From the NCBI GenBank assembly GCA_030531285.1, contig JAUNNW010000009.1, positions 1 through 5,324 on the forward strand: 5,324 nt of DNA, read 5' to 3'. The DNA comes from Synergistaceae bacterium. Its GTDB lineage: Bacteria > Synergistota > Synergistia > Synergistales > Synergistaceae. Every line of letters starts with the position of its first letter. Positions within the stretch are counted from its first letter, which is position 1. Positions 1 through 5,324 of the stretch are shown in pieces. The notes below the pieces were generated by a model. It saw nothing but the letters and a program-made list of their open reading frames with translations, was not told the origin of the DNA and searched no databases. Both the position numbers and the translations under genes were made by a program.

Positions 1-2840
1 CTGTTTTTCACCGTTCTGTTTGCTATGTCCGCTACGTAGTACGGTATGAGGTAGTATTTTCCGCCTTTTTCGTACACGTCAACCCGCACCATTCCGCCGT
101 TTGCCGCAAGCCCTTTGTTGATTTTCACTCCCGCGGTTCCCGATGAGAATATTTTTATTGAGCAGACGACAGAACCGTTTCCGTTTTTGGACGGCTTTAT
201 TAACGGCTCTGCAAAGGCTTTTTCCGGTTTGTTGCCGAATTTTTCCAGCCTTTCTTTTATCGCGTTGTACAGAGCGGTATCGCGTTCCTTGCCGACCATA
301 TTTTCAAGCATCGCCAAATTGACTTTAGCAAGCGGCGTTTTTACGGCTGTTTTGCCCCGCGCAAGATATTTCGCGCTGCGTATTGTTTCTTCGTGAGCAG
401 CTCCGCCTGCTTTTCTGTCAGGCTTTCTTGAAATGAATACCGGTTTAAGCGTTTGCAGTTCTTTTTCCGTGTAGCTGTCAAAGCCGTATTCCGCAAGCAG
501 TTCTGCCGGACTGTCCGACAGTCTTGCTTCTATTTCTTTGCGGAAGTTTTTCCACGGCTCAGGCAGTCGTTCTTTTTTGCCCTCCGGCGTTGTCTGCAAT
601 TTGCAAAGTTCGCGCTTTGCCGAGTAGTCGGATATTTTTTTAATCATTGACGGGGAGGCGGCGGCGATTACGCAAGCGTCAAGAGCGTGGTGCAGGTCGC
701 TTTCCGCCCTGTTTTTCAGAGCGTTGATTCCCCATTGTTTGCGGAGTGTTGCCGTTGCCATTCCGTTTATTCTTATTACGTGCTGTTTTCTGCCGTTGTC
801 CGCAAATATGAGACGGTTTTCAAGCAGATTCGCAAGATACCGCGTGATGTATCTTGTGTCGCCGAGACTGCGTTCCGTAAGTTCGTTTGCTTCTGTTTCG
901 TCAAAGTTTTTCATTTTCAGCCGTTGAGCCTTGCGCCTGTCTTTTATGTACATATCAACGCGGGCGATAAATTCTTCCCATGCCTGCCCCTCTTTGCCGA
1001 AATATTCGTAGGGCGTTCTGTTGCCCTTGTTTCTGTTTGCGCTACCGATTACAAGCACTTTGTTTGTCCGGCTGTCGTCAAAAGAACGGCTGTACGGGAT
1101 AATATGGTCTATTTCGGCGTATGAACCATCTTTCGGGTTGCAGAAAACAAGAGCGGGCTCCATGTATTTTCCCGTATAGGGGCAATATCCGCCCTGTTCT
1201 TTCCAAAGGCGGTATTTTTCGCGCTGTTCGGCGGTTGGTTTATTGTTAAACTGTTCGGTAAATTCGTCCGCGTATTTTTGGTTTGCCGCGCGGTTGTTTT
1301 CTATGTTTCTGCTTATCTCATTTCTTTCCTTTTTTGAACGGGAGAGGTCTCTTGCAAGTTCTATGTGTATTTCTGCAGGACTGCCGTATTTTTCGATTAT
1401 GGCGTTAAGCATTTTACGTGTCTGCGATACTGCGCGGATTACAACGGGATTGCGTATTTCTTCCCAGTCAGGAACAGGCAGCTTGCGCGAGCGTTCTTCT
1501 TCGTTTTTCGCGCCGTAGCCGGCTTCGACGCAGGCTTCATCGTAACGCAGCCCCTTTTCAAGCAGAGGAAGCAGTTTGTCCATTGCTTTTACCGACAAAT
1601 TGACGTTGCCTCTGAAATTAAGACCGCAGACTGCGTCAATCAGTTTTTCGTCAACGTTTTTGTCCGTAAGGTATTCGCGGATTTCTTCTTCCGCTTTACG
1701 GTAGGTTAGTGCATAGGCAAGCGTGTCAAGTGTCTGCGGCGAGGTTTCAAGCAGAACGTTCCAGTATTCTTCGCCGAGTTTGTCGCAGACAGCCTTTCTG
1801 AATTGGTGAAACGCTTTTAATTCCGCAAATGTCGCTTCTTCAGGCTCTTTACCTTTCTTTACACCGGCTATGTAGTCAAACTGCCAGTCGTCGTCAGAGG
1901 CTATTGCTTTGCGTATCTGTTTGTACGTTACCTTTTGCAGTTTGCAGGCAAGGTTTTCTATGATTTTGCGTTTTTCAAGGCTGAGTTCATATTTTTTGCC
2001 GTTGACGCGAACCCTGAGATTTGCGATTTTGGAGAGCAGTATAAAGCGTTCCGCCGTCCATGACGCTTTCGGCGCTCTTTTTTCCGACGGTTCAAGCGAA
2101 CAGAAGCCCGTCATTTTTTCCAGTATATCGCCTGACGCAAACGGAAGCTGTCTTGCAAAAACTTCCGTATATTCTTTTTCAAATTCAGGCGAGGCAAAGG
2201 AATTGCCGAATTTGCGCTGACAGTCAAACAGCGTTTCAATTTCTTTTTTCAGGTCGTCTCTTGCTATCGTGTTTGTATAATTGCCGCCTTTGTTTCTTTT
2301 ATGTTCCGCAAATTTTTCGTCTTTGGCAAGCATTTCGCCGACTGTCCTGTAATTTGCAAGCAAAGCGGAATTTGCTTTCATTCCCTCTTTTGCTCTGCCC
2401 GTTTCTTCGTCTTTTGAGAGGTCGTCAAGCCTGTTTGACTTAAAACCGCGCCGTTTTGCTATATGCAGCAGCACTCTTGCCCATTCCTCGGCGGAAAGTT
2501 TTCTGTCAAGCCCTTCAAGCCTGAGCTGCCACGGGGTTGGGGCGGGAGTTTTCTCAAACAGCGTTTCAAGCTGTTTCGCCGAAACTATTTTGTTCTTTTC
2601 AATGAGATTTCTGATGTCAGCCAAACGCTGGCGTTTGCGCCGCGTTCTGCGTCTTGCGCTTCTTGCTTCCCTGCGGGGCAATGCAAGAGATGAGCCGTCT
2701 TTGGGATTTTCCGCGCCCGGAAACAGCCTTACGCCGAGGTCTGCGATTTTGTTCCTGTCCCAGTCAAGAATCGCCCAGCCGACAGAAGCAATGCCTATAT
2801 CCAAGCCGATAGTATAATTTTTCAACGCTGTATCTGACAT
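1..2840 (-). CDS. cas9: Type II-C Cas9 RNA-guided DNA endonuclease, 3' end cut off by the window
   Basis: Cas9 cleaves double-stranded DNA matching a crRNA held by a tracrRNA. The minus frame from ATG 2840 is open for 946 codons to the window edge. Visible in order: RuvC-I (IGLDIGIASVGWA, catalytic D14), arginine-rich bridge helix (about 55-75), a recognition lobe (about 76-450), RuvC-II (IHIELARD, E494), HNH (EIDHIIPYSRSFDD, D578 and H579, with N602 in ANRNKG), RuvC-III (HHALDA, H718 and D721), and the start of the WED/PAM-interacting part (ISRKPDRK near 804, KYYLIPYY near 928). The H579-N602 spacing equals H588-N611 of Neisseria Cas9. II-C enzymes are usually about 1,000-1,100 residues, so roughly 100 are missing only because of the window edge. 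The start is set by GAGGTG six bases upstream. The gene follows tail gene L and a tracrRNA on the same strand. No catalytic residue is lost, so cleavage activity is inferred. Subtype II-C rests on motif resemblance and tracrRNA type. Confidence 0.97.
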   Translation of the reverse strand, partial: MSDTALKNYTIGLDIGIASVGWAILDWDRNKIADLGVRLFPGAENPKDGSSLALPRREARSARRRTRRKRQRLADIRNLIEKNKIVSAKQLETLFEKTPAPTPWQLRLEGLDRKLSAEEWARVLLHIAKRRGFKSNRLDDLSKDEETGRAKEGMKANSALLANYRTVGEMLAKDEKFAEHKRNKGGNYTNTIARDDLKKEIETLFDCQRKFGNSFASPEFEKEYTEVFARQLPFASGDILEKMTGFCSLEPSEKRAPKASWTAERFILLSKIANLRVRVNGKKYELSLEKRKIIENLACKLQKVTYKQIRKAIASDDDWQFDYIAGVKKGKEPEEATFAELKAFHQFRKAVCDKLGEEYWNVLLETSPQTLDTLAYALTYRKAEEEIREYLTDKNVDEKLIDAVCGLNFRGNVNLSVKAMDKLLPLLEKGLRYDEACVEAGYGAKNEEERSRKLPVPDWEEIRNPVVIRAVSQTRKMLNAIIEKYGSPAEIHIELARDLSRSKKERNEISRNIENNRAANQKYADEFTEQFNNKPTAEQREKYRLWKEQGGYCPYTGKYMEPALVFCNPKDGSYAEIDHIIPYSRSFDDSRTNKVLVIGSANRNKGNRTPYEYFGKEGQAWEEFIARVDMYIKDRRKAQRLKMKNFDETEANELTERSLGDTRYITRYLANLLENRLIFADNGRKQHVIRINGMATATLRKQWGINALKNRAESDLHHALDACVIAAASPSMIKKISDYSAKRELCKLQTTPEGKKERLPEPWKNFRKEIEARLSDSPAELLAEYGFDSYTEKELQTLKPVFISRKPDRKAGGAAHEETIRSAKYLARGKTAVKTPLAKVNLAMLENMVGKERDTALYNAIKERLEKFGNKPEKAFAEPLIKPSKNGNGSVVCSIKIFSSGTAGVKINKGLAANGGMVRVDVYEKGGKYYLIPYYVADIANRTVKN

Positions 2841-2846
2841 TATTTT

Positions 2847-2852
2847 CACCTC
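2847..2852 (-). promoter_or_regulatory. cas9 ribosome binding site
   Basis: GAGGTG on the minus strand lies six bases before the ATG at 2840 and decides that start. It directly abuts the T run of the tracrRNA terminator (2853-2859), so a transcript ending at the terminator would exclude it. Only read-through RNA would carry a translatable cas9 start. Confidence 0.8.
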
Positions 2853-2901
2853 AAAAAAAGGATACCCCGAAAACAAACACTTGCGTGCTTATTCACGGGG
2901 T
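2853..2901 (-). terminator. Rho-independent terminator at the 3' end of the tracrRNA, upstream of cas9
   Basis: The minus-strand arms ACCCCG (2901-2896) and CGGGGT (2869-2864) close a 38-nt hairpin with a GCAA loop at 2884-2881. I count 16 of 17 positions paired, including three G-U wobbles, with one U-U mismatch at 2895/2870. It is followed by ATCC and seven T residues (2859-2853). The shape is a classic intrinsic terminator and also matches the final hairpin of II-C tracrRNAs. It sits 12 bases before the cas9 ATG, so it probably limits cas9 transcription. Confidence 0.9.
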
Positions 2902-2937
2902 CAAACCTTGCGGTAACACCCCTTACGGGATGCACTT

Positions 2938-2972
2938 ATTACAGCAACGTGCCACACTCCGATATGCTACAC
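2938..2972 (-). other. tracrRNA anti-repeat segment
   Basis: This is the stretch expected to pair with the crRNA repeat. Its length (35 nt) fits the 36-nt repeats usual for type II-C. Its complement on the plus strand begins ATTACAGC and ends ATATGCTACAC. By analogy with Neisseria (repeat starting GUUGUAGC and ending near GCUACAAU), the unseen array should have repeats starting about GTTACAGC and ending about CTCCGATATGCTACA, with some mismatches in the middle where repeat:anti-repeat duplexes usually bulge. Exact boundaries are inferred. Confidence 0.75.
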
Positions 2973-2991
2973 TTTTTACTGCCGCAAAGAC

Positions 2992-3004
2992 ATTATACAT
3001 TATA
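2992..3004 (-). promoter_or_regulatory. Tandem TATAAT -10 boxes of the putative tracrRNA promoter
   Basis: Two perfect TATAAT hexamers lie on the minus strand at 3004-2999 and 2997-2992, one base apart. The upstream one overlaps the TAA stop of L (3002-3000). No good -35 is present at 16-18 bases. A TTGAAA at 3034-3029 is 24 bases from the first box, too far for a standard sigma-70 pair, and an eight-A tract (3031-3024) could help as an upstream element. Initiation from the downstream box would start near 2985, about 13 nt before the anti-repeat. The position is right, but the missing -35 keeps confidence moderate. Confidence 0.55.
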
Positions 3005-3779
3005 ATACGAGTTTTTGCGATAATTTTTTTTCAAACCGCGCGCCGAGTTTCGCCCTCGCTCTCGCAATGCCTGGAAACGCCCCGTACGGTAAAGCCGTCC
3101 GCCCGAACCGCAGAACGCAGTCGGACAGCCGCCGTCCGCAGACGTCTTCCGCAGGGTTTGTTGTCGCCGTTCCGTCTTTTTTGAAACACGCCGTCCCTGC
3201 ATACGGGCAGGTGTTTTCTGTCGTATCATAGACAAATTGCCCTGTTGCCGTGTTGTAATGCCGATAAATCCACGGGCAGGAATTGCGCAATGCCTGACGG
3301 GACGGAAGCTTCGCTCTGGGTAAATCAGTCGGGCAGATGAGTTCAAACTGAATAGCCGCTTTGTCCATACTCAAAATCCTATCTATGACGTATAAGTCCG
3401 CAGGGAAGCGGTAGTCGTGACCTTCTTCGGCGTGTCCGTCAAGATATTTCGTCAGCGTTCTGTCTCGGCGGAGAAGTATCATACCTTCGTCCTCTGCCAT
3501 CATTGAGACAACCATTGAATAAAATGCCGCGTTTAAGGCAGACACGGTGATTTTCGGGCGGGGGAGCGTGCCGTCTCCGTTCCACTCGAAGCCTTCACCC
3601 TTTATCGGGACAAAAGGATACTCTATGCCGTTAAACGTTATCGCTCCGCCGTCTGCTTCCCGTTCGCCGCAGAAACGGTGAACGCCGCCGCTGACACTTG
3701 AAGCGTCAAGCGTGAAAAGCTCAATAACGCCTTCCTGCGCCAGTTTTTGAAGTTCGCCGTGAGGTACAGGGGTACTCAT
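3000..3779 (-). CDS. Phage minor tail protein L (lambda gpL family tail-tip protein)
   Basis: A 259-residue tail-tip assembly protein of the lambda gpL family. The diagnostic C-terminal part is clear: a cysteine cluster (C168, C191, C198, C214, C221) running into the motif CVLRFGRTALPYGAFPG at 221-237. In lambda gpL, conserved cysteines in this half bind an iron-sulfur cluster. C168, C191, C214 and C221 are the likeliest ligands here, by inference. It is somewhat longer than lambda gpL (about 230 residues). The start at 3779 overlaps the stop of M as TAATG and has a strong GGGAGGTG site eight bases upstream. The stop at 3002-3000 lies inside the tracrRNA promoter region. In lambda the next gene would be K, but here the tracrRNA and cas9 follow. 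Confidence 0.9.
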   Translation of the reverse strand: MSTPVPHGELQKLAQEGVIELFTLDASSVSGGVHRFCGEREADGGAITFNGIEYPFVPIKGEGFEWNGDGTLPRPKITVSALNAAFYSMVVSMMAEDEGMILLRRDRTLTKYLDGHAEEGHDYRFPADLYVIDRILSMDKAAIQFELICPTDLPRAKLPSRQALRNSCPWIYRHYNTATGQFVYDTTENTCPYAGTACFKKDGTATTNPAEDVCGRRLSDCVLRFGRTALPYGAFPGIARARAKLGARFEKKLSQKLVL

Positions 3780-4123
3780 TATGCGTACACCTCCCGCAAA
3801 TTAACGCTCAGGCTGATTATTCCCGCGTTAAAATTCGGAGCAAAATCACCGTCAATGAGCCATAACCGCGCCGTCGTTTCGTACGGAAAAACCCAGTAAA
3901 ACGGAATACCCGCGTTCGCTCTTAAAAAGGTGAGAATTGTTGACAGTTCAGTCTCGGTGAGGCAGCTCCATTCAATGCTGCATTTTGAGATAATCGTGGG
4001 GTGTATGCCGTCTCGTATGACTTGCGAATAGTTGTCGCCGAAGTCATTCGTTATTACGTTCGCCGTTTCTGTCGGTGAGACGGTTATCGGGGCTATCGGT
4101 GGCGTAAATGTGTTATATGCCAT
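3779..4123 (-). CDS. Phage minor tail protein M (lambda gpM family)
   Basis: A 114-residue protein close in length to lambda gpM (about 109 residues), which acts in assembly of the tail tip. It shows the family pattern of an N-terminal prolyl stretch, a central GDNYSQVIRDGIHP segment, a helix typical of the family (TETELSTILTFLRANAGIPFYW, 56-77), and a C-terminal beta-rich part with GIISLSVNLREVY. The ATG at 4123 overlaps the tape measure stop as TAATG, with GGGGGT nine bases upstream (4138-4133), and its own stop overlaps the L start, so translation of H, M and L is probably coupled. The family call rests on sequence pattern plus gene order. The protein has no enzymatic motif. Confidence 0.85.
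   Translation of the reverse strand: MAYNTFTPPIAPITVSPTETANVITNDFGDNYSQVIRDGIHPTIISKCSIEWSCLTETELSTILTFLRANAGIPFYWVFPYETTARLWLIDGDFAPNFNAGIISLSVNLREVYA
3788..3795 (-). promoter_or_regulatory. Ribosome binding site of the L gene
   Basis: GGGAGGTG on the minus strand, inside the end of the M gene, lies eight bases before the ATG at 3779. It confirms this start and suggests that L is initiated independently as well as coupled to M through the TAATG overlap. Confidence 0.7.
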
Positions 4124-5324
4124 TAAAACGCGACCCCCATTCTGCCTCTGCCGAATTTGTACATAGTCTCTGCTACTTTAACCTCTACCGCTTTATTTAT
4201 CATGTTGCCCAAGTTTTGAGCCTGCTCGTTTGTCATGTCTCCGCCGCCGGAATTATTGACGGTTACGTTGACCGTCACAGCGTTGCTGTCTCCGCCTCTG
4301 CCGAGATTTGCCATTTGTTTGCGTGACAAAACGCCTTCGCCGCGCTGCAAAATAGCCGGATATTCGTCCGCTCTCAGGTTGCCTGTATGCAGGCGGGGAG
4401 CGTTGGCGAAAACAGACGCGGAAACCGCACGCATCGGGGACGCCGTCTGTCCGACAATGCCGCCGTCGTGGAATATTCCGCCAAGTATGCCGCTGAAATC
4501 CCAGCCGCCGCCCGTTATGCCTTTGAATGTTGCTTTCAGCGCGTTTAACGCCATTGTTTTTACGATGAGCTGCCCGAAGCTTTGAAGCAGACTGCTAATG
4601 CTTTCGCCGAGGTCTGCCGCGCCGACTGCCGCTTGTCCGAATGCGTCGGACAAGCCGATTGCGAACTTTGACGCAAGTCCCTGAACCTCTGTCTGGCAGC
4701 TGTTCAATTCTTTTGTTATGTTCTTCAGATTTAAGTCCATCGCGTCTTCGTTGACTTTGCGGATTTTTTCGCCGAGCGTCTGCCACGCCGTTGAGCCGAC
4801 CTCAACCTTTGACCGCATTTCTTCCAGTACGGCTATGTACTGCCGCGCCGTTTCCACGCTTGCCTGTCCGCCGAACGCCGTCTCCGCGTTGTACAGATTT
4901 TCTGCCCGCGTCAGTTTGTCTTCATCGGCTTTTTTCTGCAATTCTTTCTCGTTTTCAGCCGCTTTTTTAGTCAGTTCGGACAACGAGTCAGTCAGCATTT
5001 TAGCTTGAGCCGCCGTCAGTTTGTATTTCTCTCCGATGGCATTCAAAGCCGACTGAGCTTCGTTTATGCTGCCGTTTGCCTCAAACGCGTCCTCTACCTC
5101 GCGTATCCTCTCTGCAAGCGCGGAGCCAAATTCGCCCGTAAGGCGCGTTGCTTCGTTGTACGCTTCGGTTTTAGCCTTTGCGTCGCCGGCGGTAAGGCTG
5201 ACCTTTGCAAGCGCGGCGGCGTATATATCCATTTTCTTTGCCGCGTCATTTGCGCCTGTTGCGTTGTTAAACGCAAGCTGAGCGTCTGCCAGTTTTGCCG
5301 TCCAGTCTGTAGTATCCGCTTTTG
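4123..5324 (-). CDS. Phage tail tape measure protein, C-terminal part (lambda gpH family), 5' end cut off by the window
   Basis: The tape measure sets tail length and is ejected with the DNA. The frame is open from the window edge, adding about 30 codons before the first internal ATG at 5232, so that ATG is not the true start. About 399 residues are visible. The upstream two thirds are alanine-, lysine- and glutamate-rich helix with coiled-coil character (around LSELTKKAAENEKELQKKA). Then comes a hydrophobic, glycine-rich stretch (LIVKTMALNALKATFKGITG, GGIFHDGGIVGQ), followed by the hallmark lambda tape measure C-terminus with LHTGNLRADEYPAILQRGEG and VLSRKQ. The end is a short, likely flexible tail (VTVNVTVNNSGGG). 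In lambda, gpH is cleaved at its C-terminus; no cleavage site is claimed here. M follows with a one-base overlap. Confidence 0.9.
   Translation of the reverse strand, partial: KADTTDWTAKLADAQLAFNNATGANDAAKKMDIYAAALAKVSLTAGDAKAKTEAYNEATRLTGEFGSALAERIREVEDAFEANGSINEAQSALNAIGEKYKLTAAQAKMLTDSLSELTKKAAENEKELQKKADEDKLTRAENLYNAETAFGGQASVETARQYIAVLEEMRSKVEVGSTAWQTLGEKIRKVNEDAMDLNLKNITKELNSCQTEVQGLASKFAIGLSDAFGQAAVGAADLGESISSLLQSFGQLIVKTMALNALKATFKGITGGGWDFSGILGGIFHDGGIVGQTASPMRAVSASVFANAPRLHTGNLRADEYPAILQRGEGVLSRKQMANLGRGGDSNAVTVNVTVNNSGGGDMTNEQAQNLGNMINKAVEVKVAETMYKFGRGRMGVAF

Larger units (their letters stand above)
2853..2985 (-). ncRNA. tracrRNA of the type II-C Cas9
   Basis: The tracrRNA pairs with crRNA repeats and anchors them in Cas9. 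About 133 nt are inferred from a TATAAT box (2997-2992, giving a start near 2985) to a T run at 2859-2853. In order, the RNA shows a short leader, an anti-repeat (about 2972-2938), hairpin 1 (2933-2916, GCAUCCC / GGGGUGU around a GUAA loop), a small hairpin 2 (2914-2905, ACC-GCAA-GGU) and the terminator hairpin (2901-2864). The anti-repeat end GUUGCUGUAAUAAG closely matches GUUGCUACAAUAAG in Neisseria meningitidis tracrRNA as I recall it, and the layout of anti-repeat plus downstream hairpins is that of known tracrRNAs. It fills almost the whole gap between L and cas9, on the same strand. The 5' end is inferred. I found no matching repeat in the window, so the identity rests on structure, location and that similarity. 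Confidence 0.88.

Noticed and set aside
687..1124. Plus-strand frames antisense to cas9, including one of 145 codons
   Set aside because: The minus frame here encodes the HNH and RuvC-III regions of Cas9. The plus frames are cysteine- and phenylalanine-rich shadows with no domain pattern.
2876..2904. Internal cas9 promoter starting from TTGACC at 2904-2899
   Set aside because: The -35-like hexamer is good, but no -10-like sequence lies 16-18 bases downstream, and the bases are explained by the terminator stem.
2905..2985. Natural single-guide or long tracrRNA that could target the cas9 promoter, as in Streptococcus pyogenes
   Set aside because: The inferred leader before the anti-repeat is only about 13 nt, and no repeat-like segment precedes it, so a built-in guide is not supported.
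2885..3184. Plus-strand frame of 99 codons across the tracrRNA region and the end of L
   Set aside because: It is antisense to the tracrRNA and L, has no recognisable motif, and covers bases explained by RNA structure.
2993..3346. Minus-strand frame of 117 codons overlapping the end of L
   Set aside because: It lies within the L gene in another frame, reads as basic low-complexity protein with no family pattern, and conflicts with the clear gpL motif in the real frame.
4123..5232. Tape measure gene starting at the ATG at 5232
   Set aside because: The frame stays open for about 30 more codons to the window edge, and the visible part is only the C-terminal end of a protein family that is normally much longer.
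1..5324. CRISPR array within the window
   Set aside because: I saw no tandem direct repeats of 20 bases or more at regular spacing, and the anti-repeat complement occurs only once.

Overview
The window looks like part of a tailed phage or prophage genome whose tail-gene operon, read entirely on the minus strand, contains a type II-C CRISPR effector module. Reading along transcription (high to low coordinates), it holds the C-terminal part of a lambda-type tape measure protein (H), then the minor tail proteins M and L. These are joined by one-base TAATG stop/start overlaps, the same H-M-L order as in phage lambda. Where lambda-like phages would next carry K, I and J, this sequence has a compact 160-base intergenic region that reads as a tracrRNA gene, followed by a cas9 gene that runs off the window edge.

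The Cas9 frame is open for 946 codons from an ATG at 2840 to the window edge. I translated it codon by codon and found no stop. All three RuvC motifs, the arginine-rich bridge helix and the HNH motif are present with their catalytic residues, so a competent nuclease is predicted. Only the last part of the PAM-interacting domain is missing, because of the window edge. The sequence resembles the Neisseria meningitidis type of Cas9 (type II-C).

The intergenic region (2841-2999) holds two overlapping-phase TATAAT boxes, the first of which overlaps the stop codon of L. After them come an anti-repeat ending in a segment very like the Neisseria tracrRNA anti-repeat end, two small hairpins with GNRA loops, and a 17-position terminator hairpin with a GCAA loop and a seven-T run. 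The T run abuts the cas9 ribosome binding site, so cas9 mRNA probably depends on read-through of the tracrRNA terminator. An alternative pairing that would sequester the 5' arm of that terminator is visible.

No CRISPR array, cas1, cas2 or csn2 is in the window. The host cannot be named from the sequence. Base composition is near 50% GC by eye and codon choice looks similar in cas9 and the tail genes, suggesting that cas9 is adapted to the same genome. The lambda-like tail set suggests a long, flexible-tailed phage. The main message is a solo cas9 plus tracrRNA cassette placed like a moron between phage tail genes L and (expected) K.
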